In this document: positions 37,280 to 46,624 of the stretch, piece after piece
Layout of the letters: every line of letters starts with the position of its first letter
Numbering within the stretch: position 1 is the stretch's first letter
DNA from: Flectobacillus sp. BAB-3569
Lineage (GTDB): Bacteria > Bacteroidota > Bacteroidia > Cytophagales > Spirosomataceae
Assembly (NCBI RefSeq): GCF_002270355.1
Contig: NZ_NJFZ01000006.1
Span: 310,001 to 374,000 of the forward strand
DNA: 64,000 nucleotides
Direction: 5' to 3'
Notes under the pieces: generated by a model
Seen by the model: the letters and a program-made list of their open reading frames with translations, nothing else
Told to the model about the DNA's origin: nothing
Databases searched by the model: none
Program-made: the position numbers and the translations under genes

Positions 37280-39508
37280 ATGAATACGAAACAAACACCA
37301 GAGGAAAAACGTCGTCTTGAAAAAGTCATAAATCGCTCTTATGACGTTATAGAGAAGTCAGATTATATTAGTCGAGATTTGAGTTGGTTAAAATTCGATG
37401 AAAGGGTATTAGACCAAGCAAGAGACTCAAGAAGAAATGTATTTGACCGATTGAAGTTTTTGGCAATTACGGCATCAAATCTTGACGAGTTTTTTTCGAT
37501 TAGAGTTGGTTCGTTGTATAATTATATCGACTTTGGTAAAGAGCGTAGTGACTATTCTGGTTTGAGAGAAATTCCTTTCAAAAAAACCTTGATGGCTGCT
37601 ACTCAGGCATTTGTACAAGAAAAGCAACGTCTTTACAAAGAAGAAATCGTACCACTATGTACCGAAAACGGCTTTAGAATTATCAAGATTGGTGATTTGT
37701 ATTCTGAAGAACTTGAAAAAGTAACCGATTACTTCAATCGCACGATATATCCAATGCTTACTCCAATGGTATTTGACCAAACGCACACTTTCCCAAGTTT
37801 GCTGGCAAAAACACTAATTTTTGGGGTGGTAACTCGTATCCCTTCCGGCGAAATAGATTTTATGAAAAACGAATCTCTCAAAGGTGGTGATAATAGTAAA
37901 ATTAGTTTCGTCCAAATTCCACAAAACCTCAAACGTTTCTTCGTTTTTGAACGTGAAGACGAAATCGTTTTCTTCCCTATCGAAGAGATTATCCGTCACG
38001 AAATGTGGAAACTCTACAAAAATGTAGAAATCGAATCGATTGCCCTTTTCCGTATTACTCGTAATGGTGATTTTGATGTTGTGGAGCATGAAGATTCGGA
38101 AACAGACTTTATTGACGAAATCAAAAAGAAAATCAAAGACCGTCGTTTGGGTCGTGTAACGCGTATCGAAATCGAGCCTGATTGTTCGCCGTGGATGCTC
38201 GAAATGATGATGAAACGTTGGAAGCTGGAAAAAGATGGTGTTTTCTATAATGGAAACCTTATTGATTTTACGGCTTTTTGGCAAATTATTAAATATCCAG
38301 AGTTCAAAAGTCGTTTAGTTCAGCAACATCCAGCGGTGCCTCCATTGGGCTTATCAACGGTAAAACAAGCTGATATTTTTGAGACCGTAAGACAAGGTGA
38401 TATTTTGATGCACCACCCATACAACAATTTTGAGCCTGTTCTACAATTGCTCGAACAAGCGGCTGATGACCCTCAGGTTTTGGCAATCAAAATTACGTTA
38501 TATCGTATTTCTAAAAACTCACGCATTGCAGATGCGCTCCTTCATGCTGCCGAAAATGGAAAGCACGTTTCGGTATTATTTGAGGTGAAAGCTCGTTTTG
38601 ATGAAGAAAATAACATCCGTGAGGCATTACGCCTTCAAAATGCAGGTTGTTTTGTGATTTACGGTATTCCTGGCTTAAAAACACATACGAAGCTTTTGCA
38701 GGTAATTCGTTCTGAAGGCAATCAGGTGGTAAGTTATGCTCACTTGTCGTCAGGAAACTATAATGAAGATACCGCAAAACTTTATACTGATATTGGTTTG
38801 TTGACAACCAATGAGGTAATAACACGTGATATTTCAGAATTTTTTAATGTAATCACAGGACATTCACAGCCACATAGTTACAAATATTTGATTACGGCTC
38901 CTCGTGAGATGCGTAACAAATTGGTAGACATGATCCGTAATGAGGCCAAAAATGCTCAAGCGGGTTTGCCTAGTGGTATTTGTATCAAAATAAACTCTTT
39001 GCAGGACAAAATCACGATTGATGAGTTGTACAAAGCTTCTCAGGCTGGTGTGCCAATCCAGTTAATTGTACGTGGTATTTGCTGTATTCGTCCAGGACGT
39101 AAAGGTTTGTCAGATAATATCAAAGTACGTTCAATCGTTGGAGATTTCTTGGAACATACTCGTGTATATTATTTCCACAACAATGGAAGTCCTAGAGTAT
39201 ATGGTGGCTCGGCCGATGTAATGGTACGTAGCTTCGACCGTCGTATAGAGTCGCTTTTTGAGTTGGTAACCAACCAAGTTCGCCAACAAGCGATTCATAT
39301 TTTGCAATGCAATTTGCGTGACAATGTCAATACTTATGAAATGCAAGAAGATGGTTCATACAAGCATGTAGCTAATCCTGAGGATTTGGGTATTGAGCCT
39401 TTCGATATTCACAAGGAGTTCTTCAATGTTAAACTAGAAGATGTTATGAACGCTCGTTTGTTTGCAGAAACATCAGAGCCAGAACATATTGAATTAGAAA
39501 GTATTTAG
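37280..39508 (+). CDS. ppk1: Polyphosphate kinase 1
   Basis: A 742-aa enzyme that polymerises the gamma-phosphate of ATP into polyphosphate. The N-terminal domain begins YISRDLSWLKFDERVLDQA and contains ASNLDEFFSIRVG. The two phospholipase-D-like catalytic domains carry VLFEVKARFDEENN, the histidines of GLKTHTKLLQV and SYAHLSSGNYNEDTA, and the C-terminal RGICCIRPG. I start at the ATG giving MNTKQTPEEK; an in-frame ATG at 37196 would add 28 basic/hydrophobic residues not typical of the family. Length fits Bacteroidota PPK1. A terminator follows. Confidence 0.95.
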   Translation: MNTKQTPEEKRRLEKVINRSYDVIEKSDYISRDLSWLKFDERVLDQARDSRRNVFDRLKFLAITASNLDEFFSIRVGSLYNYIDFGKERSDYSGLREIPFKKTLMAATQAFVQEKQRLYKEEIVPLCTENGFRIIKIGDLYSEELEKVTDYFNRTIYPMLTPMVFDQTHTFPSLLAKTLIFGVVTRIPSGEIDFMKNESLKGGDNSKISFVQIPQNLKRFFVFEREDEIVFFPIEEIIRHEMWKLYKNVEIESIALFRITRNGDFDVVEHEDSETDFIDEIKKKIKDRRLGRVTRIEIEPDCSPWMLEMMMKRWKLEKDGVFYNGNLIDFTAFWQIIKYPEFKSRLVQQHPAVPPLGLSTVKQADIFETVRQGDILMHHPYNNFEPVLQLLEQAADDPQVLAIKITLYRISKNSRIADALLHAAENGKHVSVLFEVKARFDEENNIREALRLQNAGCFVIYGIPGLKTHTKLLQVIRSEGNQVVSYAHLSSGNYNEDTAKLYTDIGLLTTNEVITRDISEFFNVITGHSQPHSYKYLITAPREMRNKLVDMIRNEAKNAQAGLPSGICIKINSLQDKITIDELYKASQAGVPIQLIVRGICCIRPGRKGLSDNIKVRSIVGDFLEHTRVYYFHNNGSPRVYGGSADVMVRSFDRRIESLFELVTNQVRQQAIHILQCNLRDNVNTYEMQEDGSYKHVANPEDLGIEPFDIHKEFFNVKLEDVMNARLFAETSEPEHIELESI

Positions 39509-39532
39509 TCTACTTTTCCAGACAAATCAACA

Positions 39533-39566
39533 AAGCCCTCATTTCGATGAGGGTTTTGTGTTTTTA
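39533..39566 (+). terminator. Terminator of ppk1
   Basis: CCCTCAT-TTCG-ATGAGGG, a 7-bp stem with a UUCG tetraloop, preceded by AAAG and followed by a T-rich run, 28 bp after the stop. Confidence 0.85.
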
Positions 39567-39572
39567 GTAATC

Positions 39573-40196
39573 ATGAAAAAATCTTTTGAAGCATATCAAT
39601 TACATGCGGGCGATGTCATTGCCTCGATAGGGGCAGCCTCTGGGGTATGGGAAATAGGCTTAGCCAGTATGCAATCGGGCTTAACATTTTATATCCAAGA
39701 TATAGACGAATATAGTTGTAATGATGAAGAAGTAGCCTACACAAAAGCCTATTGGGAGCGCCAACTTGGACATTCAATAGAGGGGACATTTTATGCAATA
39801 CTGGGAACACCCCAAAAAACAAATTTGCCTAAGAATACCTTCGATAAGGTCTTAATCATCAATGCCTTCCACGAATTTCAATGTCTGGAAGAAATGTTGC
39901 AAGAAGTAATACAGATTCTTAAACCAGCTGGAAAACTTATTATTGAAGAAGAAATAGCCTTAACTCATGGACAATTACATGAAGGTTGTGGATTACCACT
40001 TTTTTCAGAAACTCAACTTGTAGATTTATTAGAAGCAAATCAATTTAGATTGGATAGGGTAGTAGCAAAAGAAAGCTATTTAAAGGTATTTATTTTTGAA
40101 AAAAATAGATTTAGAGTAAATGTGTGGTATGTACAATCGTTTGATTCGGGTCTTAATGTAGACCTTCTTTCAGTAAATCTTTGTAGCCGCCTCTAA
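39573..40196 (+). CDS. Class I SAM-dependent methyltransferase-like protein, extended C-terminus
   Basis: A 207-aa Rossmann-fold methyltransferase-like protein. Motif I is VIASIGAASGVWEIGLA (SAM-binding), the acidic residue after beta-2 is in YIQDID, and DKVLIINAFHEFQCLEEML with ILKPAGKLIIEEE are motifs IV-VI. The substrate is unknown. Its last 29 residues run through intergenic sequence and 44 bp antisense to the rhodanese gene. One more A in the seven-A run at 40099-40105 would create a stop right after FIFEKK, a natural end, so the tail is suspect. The start is the ATG at 39573, right after the ppk1 terminator. Confidence 0.8.
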   Translation: MKKSFEAYQLHAGDVIASIGAASGVWEIGLASMQSGLTFYIQDIDEYSCNDEEVAYTKAYWERQLGHSIEGTFYAILGTPQKTNLPKNTFDKVLIINAFHEFQCLEEMLQEVIQILKPAGKLIIEEEIALTHGQLHEGCGLPLFSETQLVDLLEANQFRLDRVVAKESYLKVFIFEKNRFRVNVWYVQSFDSGLNVDLLSVNLCSRL

Positions 40197-40530
40197 GGTT
40201 ATAAATTTTTTTGAAACCATATTCTTTCAAAAGCTCGGCTATTTCAGAGCTCCTTCCACCAGTGGCACAATATAGCAGGACTGGCTTGTCTCTGTCTAAT
40301 GACTCAATTTTTTCTAAAATATCTGGGTCAAAATAATCAATACATTTGGCTGACGTTACTTTCCCTTCTTTCCATTCTTGAGGAGTACGCACATCAATAA
40401 TTTGTATGTCGGGATTATTTTTGACGATGTCTGCAAATTCATGAGGACTCACGTTGAGATTTTCCTCAACGACACAGCCCGTCAGAAATGTAGCACAACT
40501 GATGAAGTATAATATAAACAGAGGTCTCAT
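40153..40530 (-). CDS. Rhodanese-domain lipoprotein
   Basis: A 125-aa single rhodanese domain with a lipoprotein signal: the lipobox is LTGC ending at Cys19, so it should be anchored in a membrane facing the periplasm. IIDVRTPQEW (44-53) is the CH2A-like motif and the active-site loop starts at C88 (LLYCATGGRS), typical for sulfur transferases. The family moves sulfane sulfur or acts on arsenate or phosphate depending on loop length; six residues after Cys favours sulfur transfer. Its 3' end overlaps the convergent methyltransferase frame by 44 bp. Confidence 0.92.
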   Translation of the reverse strand: MRPLFILYFISCATFLTGCVVEENLNVSPHEFADIVKNNPDIQIIDVRTPQEWKEGKVTSAKCIDYFDPDILEKIESLDRDKPVLLYCATGGRSSEIAELLKEYGFKKIYNLRGGYKDLLKEGLH

Positions 40531-40754
40531 AAATGGCTAAGTGGTAAATTTATTGCAAGTTATAGCGATTAATGGATTTTTTAAAATCCTAAATTTTAGA
40601 AAGTCATTAGAGTTTTTACTTGGTATAAAAATGAGGAAGATTAGGGCTGTATTTTACATAAATTGGTGAGCGATTTGGCGAATGAGTGAATTTCTCCTTA
40701 AAGTAATCACTCATTCACAAAATCAAAATTCCCTCAATTGGGAACTGCTTATGC

Positions 40755-41591
40755 TTATTTCTTTTTAGGAGCAGACTTTAGGGGGTATACTCTTACATAG
40801 TCAATTTCCATACGTTGCGGGAAAATACTTTCGTCTACACCTTTGAGACCGCCCCATCCTCCTCCAACTGCAATATTTAGTAAGATATGGAAAGGTTGAT
40901 CAAATGGATATTCTTCCCATCGATTGCCTACTTTGGGAAATGACAAGATCAATTCGTTATCGATAAATGCCTCTATTTTGTCAGGAGTCCAATCTACGCG
41001 ATAAACATGAAAAGCTGTATGAAAATCAGGAAGCATTTTATTGGCTGAGCGCTGAGTACCTTTGATATGATTGAAGTCGCGAGTATGTACCGTGGCATGT
41101 ACACGACCAGGGTCGTAGCCTACGTGCTCCATAATGTCGATTTCGCCATTGTCAGGCCAATAGGTATTGCTATAAACTTGCTTAGTAGCCAACATCCAAA
41201 TGGCAGGCCAAGTGCCTCGTCCTTCAGGAAGTTTGGCCTTAATTTCGAATCTCCCATACAGAAAATCCCCTTTGCCTTTGGTCACTAAACGTGCCGATGA
41301 ATAGGCATTGTCCTTTACTGTTTCCTTTAAGGCTTCGATAATAAGTACACCGTTTTCAACACGAGCATTTTTAAGGTTTTTTTCAGTATAATATTGTAGT
41401 TCATTGTTGCCCCAGCCATGGCCGCCCACATCATAGTTCCATTTAGTAGAGTCAGGAAGTCCATTTTTGTTAAACTCATCAGCCCATGAAGGTTTTGAAG
41501 CAAACTGATAGGTTTTCGTTGGGATGTTTTGTGCCAAAGCCCAAAATTGTAAGCAAATACATAGTCCAGTTAATACATAGCGTTTTTTCAT
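40755..41591 (-). CDS. Secreted GH16 beta-glucanase (laminarinase-like)
   Basis: A 278-aa glycoside hydrolase family 16 enzyme with a signal peptide (1-20, ending ALAQ). The catalytic ExDxxE is E150-I-D152-I-M-E155 in DNGEIDIMEHVGYD, with the nucleophile first and acid/base last. WADEFNKNGLPDSTKW and PFHILLNIAVGGGWGG are family signatures for beta-1,3-glucanases. It would cleave laminarin-type glucans outside the cytoplasm. A lysine-rich tail (SAPKKK) ends the protein. Monocistronic. Confidence 0.94.
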   Translation of the reverse strand: MKKRYVLTGLCICLQFWALAQNIPTKTYQFASKPSWADEFNKNGLPDSTKWNYDVGGHGWGNNELQYYTEKNLKNARVENGVLIIEALKETVKDNAYSSARLVTKGKGDFLYGRFEIKAKLPEGRGTWPAIWMLATKQVYSNTYWPDNGEIDIMEHVGYDPGRVHATVHTRDFNHIKGTQRSANKMLPDFHTAFHVYRVDWTPDKIEAFIDNELILSFPKVGNRWEEYPFDQPFHILLNIAVGGGWGGLKGVDESIFPQRMEIDYVRVYPLKSAPKKK

Positions 41592-42048
41592 AGTTTGTAA
41601 ATTAATATATTGATAATAAGCCTTTTATTAAAAATGTAAAGAGAAATAAAAAAGAATAACTGTTAATATGAATATTTTTACATAAAATTAGAAAAATTAT
41701 ATTTTATAGGTGTTATTTTGCATAATTTCTTGGATTTTAACCGTAAAATTCCTATATTTATTTTAGGAGTTTAGATAATTATAATAATCAAAAACATACT
41801 CAATCATTCAAACTCCCTTTCTTTCGGACTACTAACACACAGAATCAAAGAATGCTCTCTAAAGTCCGAAACGCCTTAATTATTGTTCGATATACTCTTT
41901 CCTTACTTGATTAACATAGTTACCGTCTTGTAAATAAACTATGTTATAGTCAGAATCGATAATTGCTTTCTAGAAATTACCTCCATAGTCTCTCCCAACC
42001 GAGAGGCCTAAATTTATATTGTTTAATTTTAAACCTTAATACAGAGCC
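41592..42048. other. Divergent region between GH16 and SCP2-like genes
   Basis: No gene. The notable feature is the inverted repeat at 41912-41944. Confidence 0.6.
41912..41944. promoter_or_regulatory. Perfect 9-bp inverted repeat upstream of SCP2-like gene
   Basis: AACATAGTT and AACTATGTT separated by 15 bp, about 105 bp before the start codon. It could be a transcript hairpin or a regulator-binding site. Confidence 0.4.
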
Positions 42049-42387
42049 ATGATTGATATTCACGATTTTTTCAAACGCACCTTTCCAGATGCTTTAATTG
42101 CTAATCCAAGCGTAGCTTCTTTGCATCCAATGAAACTTCGTTTGATTATCCACGGCGAGCGCGAAGGAGAGTGGATTGTTGATACGACAGGCGTACCAAC
42201 GTGTTATGTAGATGCTGCTGAGCATTGTGAAAACTCGATTAAGATGTCCTATTCGGCATTTCAGAATTTTATCAAAGACCCAATAGGTTTGGCATCATCG
42301 TATGCTTCAGAGGGGCTAATAAAAGTGAATGGTCGTTTGAATTTGCTTCCTCATTTTTCTAAGTTATTTAAAGTAGTTAGAGGATAG
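42049..42387 (+). CDS. SCP2-like sterol-carrier domain protein
   Basis: A 112-aa single-domain protein resembling SCP2. MKLRLIIHGEREGEWIVD forms the first sheet, IKMSYSAFQNFIKDP matches the DAxxxMSxxxFxxLxxG helix region, and GLIKVNGRLNLLPHFSKLF is the GxLKxxGDxxLAxxLxxLF motif. The domain binds acyl or sterol-like lipids. No signal peptide. It is separate from its genome neighbours and ends at a bidirectional terminator. Confidence 0.8.
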   Translation: MIDIHDFFKRTFPDALIANPSVASLHPMKLRLIIHGEREGEWIVDTTGVPTCYVDAAEHCENSIKMSYSAFQNFIKDPIGLASSYASEGLIKVNGRLNLLPHFSKLFKVVRG

Positions 42388-42433
42388 CAATAACTCACAT
42401 TTGTGACTGAGACCCATTGAATACCTTTAATAA

Positions 42434-42468
42434 CAAACGCGGCTACTCCAAAGGGGTAGCCGCGTTTG
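42434..42468. terminator. Bidirectional terminator between SCP2-like and cytochrome genes
   Basis: A perfect 13-bp stem CAAACGCGGCTAC / GTAGCCGCGTTTG with a 9-nt loop between convergent genes. Confidence 0.85.
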
Positions 42469-42493
42469 CTTGATTTATACTCTGGGTTACAAT

Positions 42494-44491
42494 CTATTTC
42501 TTATTAAGATTGTTGATCCAAGCAGCAATTTTCTGAATATCCTTTTTAGGAACATGACTCATTGGTGCCATTGGCGTTGCAAAATCTGGCCAGTTTTCTG
42601 GTTTTGGTTCTGCAATCAAAGCTTCCAATTGAGCATTGGTATATTTACGTTTTGCTACTTCCGAATAAGCAGGACCTACAGCACGCTCATTTACTTTGTG
42701 ACAAGCCAAACAAGTATGTTTTGACAACAATGCCATAGCTTCTTTGTCAGAAATAATTGACGATACCGCAGCAGTTTTAGCACCAACTTTTGGTTTAGCA
42801 CTACCTTTCATACCTTCAGTACTTGGAGCAGCCTCTTTCATCTGATTATCTGGCGTATTGGCAGCCGCACCCGCATCTACTCTTTCACGTTGAGCTCTTG
42901 TTTTTGGAGTTACCAACGTAATATTTGCTTTTGGACCAGAAGGAATACTATTCAAAGTATAGTAAGCGCTTCCGTGTAACAATGCCAAGCCATCTTTCGC
43001 AGATTTAACACCTTCTGGCTTGATATCGTGAATATAACCTTCACGAAGACCGTCTACTACGATTCTTACTTTCAAACCATCTTCCGATGCTTTTGCACCA
43101 CGTACAGCATTATCTTTACGATCTACAATTGGGCTACCATACACTGGGTGGTATTTATAAGTATAGCTCGATACATCGTAGTTGTTTACATCCTCTGCTG
43201 TCTTTTTATCAACTGGCATAGTAAATTCGATTTCAAAACCATCTGGCATAGCGCGAACAGCTTTCATCTCGAAAGGAGTTTTTCCTGTGTAAACCAATCT
43301 TTCTAAACCGAAATCTTCTTTACCTACAGAACCCCAACCACGGTTGGTTCCACCTACATACATACCTTTGTCAGTACCCCATGACATACGCAATACACCT
43401 GAACGGAAGCCAGAGCGGAAGTCAAAAGAAGCACCTTGGTATTGTCCATTTACTTTTTCAAGAAATACACGAGCAATTTTTGACATACCTTGATCACCTA
43501 CAAAAAGCTGACCAGCAAATGGACCAAATGCACCACTCGTTTCGTCAGCGATGATTTCAGAAGTAGACACTCCTAATACCCCGTGAGGCAACCATACTGC
43601 TGGTGATTTGATATTCATGTTTGGATATGTCTTATGAGCCATTTCATAAATGGTAGTCATTGGCTCATTTTTCACATATTCAGGTTTTACTTTCGGATCG
43701 TCGCGAGGATCAACTTTTGAGAAAATCATATCCGCACGCATCTTCACTGGCGATTCAGGACGGCTAGCCCATTGCAATGAAGCAGGGTGACCCAAGAAAT
43801 CTCCTTTTTCTACATGAGTAATAAAACCAGAACCCATCCAGTCACCTTGGTTATCACCATAGAAAAATTCGCCATTCAACATACCAATACCGCAAGGAGA
43901 GCGCATACCAGCCGCATAAGGTTGCATATTGCCATCTTCGGTAATACGCATAGTCCATCCACGCCAAGGTACAAGAGATTTTCCTGCCCACCAGTCAGAG
44001 TTACCAAAACCAACGTTACCAGTTACATAAAATGCACCATCTGGACCAACTTTTGGACCAAATGAGTACTCATGATAGTGACCAGAAATAGGCCAAGCAT
44101 ATACCGTTTCATAGCGTTCTGCTTTGCCATCGCCGTTTTTGTCAACCAATTTCGTCAACTCACCACGTTGTGCGCAGTAAAGGCTTCCATCTTTGTAAGC
44201 TAAACCCAAAATTTCGTGCAAACCACTCGCAAATTTGCGATAAACAGGCTTGGTAGAAGTTGGGTTTTCGATGATATAAACGTCACCACGACGTGTTGAA
44301 ACAGCAATATCGCCATTTGGTAAAGTTACCAAACCACCCACTTCAAGAACGATACCCTCAGGGATAGGTACTTTTACGATTTTATAATAATCATTTTCAG
44401 TTGGGCCATCTTGAGCAAAAGCCCCAGCACTCATACATCCTGCCAATAGGAGTGCCTTAGATACTGAGTTGAATACAGATTTTATTTTCAT
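42494..44491 (-). CDS. Periplasmic sugar dehydrogenase-like beta-propeller fused to cytochrome c
   Basis: A 665-aa exported protein. After a signal peptide (cleavage after GAFAQ) comes a long beta-propeller domain of the glucose/sorbosone or PQQ-dependent sugar dehydrogenase type (VVTLPNGDIAVSTRRGDVY-like blades, GLAYKDGSLYCAQRGEL). A linker with a beta-domain follows, then a C-terminal class I cytochrome c with C594-L-A-C597-H598 and a distal Met at 641 or 644. It likely oxidises a sugar or polyol and passes electrons to the heme. I use the ATG at 44491. It is 117 bp downstream of the DUF1080 gene on the same strand, so they form an operon. Confidence 0.9.
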   Translation of the reverse strand: MKIKSVFNSVSKALLLAGCMSAGAFAQDGPTENDYYKIVKVPIPEGIVLEVGGLVTLPNGDIAVSTRRGDVYIIENPTSTKPVYRKFASGLHEILGLAYKDGSLYCAQRGELTKLVDKNGDGKAERYETVYAWPISGHYHEYSFGPKVGPDGAFYVTGNVGFGNSDWWAGKSLVPWRGWTMRITEDGNMQPYAAGMRSPCGIGMLNGEFFYGDNQGDWMGSGFITHVEKGDFLGHPASLQWASRPESPVKMRADMIFSKVDPRDDPKVKPEYVKNEPMTTIYEMAHKTYPNMNIKSPAVWLPHGVLGVSTSEIIADETSGAFGPFAGQLFVGDQGMSKIARVFLEKVNGQYQGASFDFRSGFRSGVLRMSWGTDKGMYVGGTNRGWGSVGKEDFGLERLVYTGKTPFEMKAVRAMPDGFEIEFTMPVDKKTAEDVNNYDVSSYTYKYHPVYGSPIVDRKDNAVRGAKASEDGLKVRIVVDGLREGYIHDIKPEGVKSAKDGLALLHGSAYYTLNSIPSGPKANITLVTPKTRAQRERVDAGAAANTPDNQMKEAAPSTEGMKGSAKPKVGAKTAAVSSIISDKEAMALLSKHTCLACHKVNERAVGPAYSEVAKRKYTNAQLEALIAEPKPENWPDFATPMAPMSHVPKKDIQKIAAWINNLNKK

Positions 44492-44608
44492 TGTTTTGAA
44501 AGTCAAAATTGATGTTTTTCATGCCAAAAGGTTTTCTTTTAGCTTAAAAAAGTAGTGAATCTACGTCCTATGTAAGCATTTATTTTATCAGCTTACCTAG
44601 ACCAATTA

Positions 44609-46405
44609 TTACCACATAATTGCGTACTGTACTTTTTCTGAAGCTGGTACAGTCAATACTTTCTGAGCACCTACCGATTCGATCGTAGCACCCGAAGCCT
44701 TGATATAGTAGCTTTTGCCGTCTACTGTATAAGTATCGTCAGCTACTTTGCTGATTTCGTTGCCCAAAGCCAAACGAACTACTTGTCCCGCTGGATTTTT
44801 GATACTCAAAGTACGAGTCAAATATTTATTATCAGTAACACGAATCTGGTCTTCAACATCGCTACCCAACATTTTGTAACGGAAAGTAGGAAGGTCATTC
44901 GCATCTAAGTCATATCCTAATGGACGGTATGCTGCTGCTTCGGCAGGAGTATCTGTAGAAGTACCTTTGTCTGCACTAGCAACTAATACTGGACTATCAG
45001 GCAAAGTCAACAAGGCTCCACGAGCACGTGAAGAACCATCACCACGGTCATCCCACATTGGAGATGTATCCAAGAAATCACCTTTCCAGATTTGAACGAT
45101 AGCACCATTGTCTAAGTCATAGGTGTAGTGCAAGTTGCTTGGGTTACCTACATTTACTGAGTGAACCACACGCTTCAATTTTTTACCTTCTTTGAAAAGG
45201 TCTGTAAACGAACGGAATACGATTGGTTCTTTGGCATCTAACAAAATTGGATCTGCTGGAGGTCCTGCCAAGGTAGAAGCTAAACTATGATAAGCCGTTG
45301 AGCGGAAACTTGGGCCTTGTACCCACATACCCAAGATTGGAGGCATCCAACCATCTGTTTTATATACAGTAATCTCTACTGGAACTTTGCCCGCAGGTAA
45401 GTCCATTTCAGCAAAACGTTTATCTCTTGAGAAAGTCCACGCATCTGGCAACAATTCTTTACCATTTACATTGACATAATATTTGCCCGCAAGTTGGAAT
45501 TCGAAAGAATGTTTTCCTGCTTTCGGAACATCAAGGGTTGTTGTGAAGATTTGAGCAAAATCATTGGTTTGCTTACTTACATCCCAAGACAAAGTATTGA
45601 TAGTACCTGTAGCATCTGGTTTTTTCGAAAGGAAATCTTTTGGCTCCTTAAATTTGCCATAGAATACTTTGTAAGCGATAGGTGCCATTACAGCGGGTTT
45701 ACCACTTAGGTCAGCTACTTTGAAGTTACGGAAAGCTACAGCACCGTGGTCACCTTGAATCATAAATGGACCAAGTGGAGCTTCATCTTCAGAGATAGGG
45801 CCGCCTGTAGGACCAGTCAATTCTACATTTTCATGAAGAACATAACCGTTTAACTTAATAGAAATCACCTTAGCATTTGCGATTTTTTTACCAGCAGCAT
45901 CAAAACGAGGTGCTTGGAATGAAATCTGCATATGTTGCCACAAACCTGGTGCTAAACAAGCATTGATACGTGGTGCATGACCTTCATAAAGGTATTCTTG
46001 TGGAATAAATTTGCGACGCTTATAGATACCACCGCAGTCACCATAAGCAGGCTTTTTTACGCCCCAACTGTCAAGCAATTGGATTTCGTAACGTCCTTGT
46101 AAATAAAATCCAGAGTTAGAATGAGATGCCATCATAAAGTCAAACTCTACATCTACATCGCCGTATTCAGCAGCAGATAATAAGTTTGCACGGTTGTTGG
46201 CGTCAGGGAGGTTGACCAAAATGCCTTTTCCAGCCTGAGCGGTCATTGTTTCATTTTTTGTGAGGTCGGCAGTTACGTCACCAGCGATTTGCCAGTTGGC
46301 TTTACCCGTTGGCTTCCAGAATGATAACTCATTCAAAGAAACAGTCTCTTGTGCGAAGCTTCCTAATGGCAAACACAAAGACATGACCAAAAGTAATTTT
46401 TTCAT
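44609..46405 (-). CDS. DUF1080 (3-keto-disaccharide hydrolase family) secreted protein
   Basis: A 598-aa exported protein. Residues 1-18 are a signal peptide (SFAQ). The first 250 residues are a concanavalin-like DUF1080/3keto-disac_hyd domain (SNSGFYLQGRYEIQLLDSWG, YGDCGGIYKR). A central domain at about 270-370 resembles a PA14 or carbohydrate-binding sandwich, and a C-terminal part of about 190 residues is of unknown fold. Family members cleave 3-keto-glycosides after oxidation by a sugar dehydrogenase, and the next gene encodes such a dehydrogenase-like protein. I use the ATG giving MKKLLLVMS; the upstream ATG adds 20 non-signal residues. Confidence 0.9.
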   Translation of the reverse strand: MKKLLLVMSLCLPLGSFAQETVSLNELSFWKPTGKANWQIAGDVTADLTKNETMTAQAGKGILVNLPDANNRANLLSAAEYGDVDVEFDFMMASHSNSGFYLQGRYEIQLLDSWGVKKPAYGDCGGIYKRRKFIPQEYLYEGHAPRINACLAPGLWQHMQISFQAPRFDAAGKKIANAKVISIKLNGYVLHENVELTGPTGGPISEDEAPLGPFMIQGDHGAVAFRNFKVADLSGKPAVMAPIAYKVFYGKFKEPKDFLSKKPDATGTINTLSWDVSKQTNDFAQIFTTTLDVPKAGKHSFEFQLAGKYYVNVNGKELLPDAWTFSRDKRFAEMDLPAGKVPVEITVYKTDGWMPPILGMWVQGPSFRSTAYHSLASTLAGPPADPILLDAKEPIVFRSFTDLFKEGKKLKRVVHSVNVGNPSNLHYTYDLDNGAIVQIWKGDFLDTSPMWDDRGDGSSRARGALLTLPDSPVLVASADKGTSTDTPAEAAAYRPLGYDLDANDLPTFRYKMLGSDVEDQIRVTDNKYLTRTLSIKNPAGQVVRLALGNEISKVADDTYTVDGKSYYIKASGATIESVGAQKVLTVPASEKVQYAIMW

Positions 46406-46624
46406 AAAAAGAGTTTTTGATATGAATAAAAATAGAAATTGGGAATTTGCCCTTAAATTTAACATTATACTTGGTATTTGTTATCCTGAAAAGCAAGAAT
46501 CGGTAATAGATTGTCGATTTCTCATAATTTCTGAAATGTAAAACGATAGTTTTATCAAAAATTAGATAAAATTTATGTGAAGGACTTTTAAGGATGTTGA
46601 GCAAAGACATTAAATTAAAAAACT

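Noticed and set aside
42470-42724. 84-codon plus-strand frame antisense to the cytochrome domain
   Set aside because: It lies opposite a well supported CxxCH cytochrome gene and has Trp/Cys-rich, non-protein-like composition.
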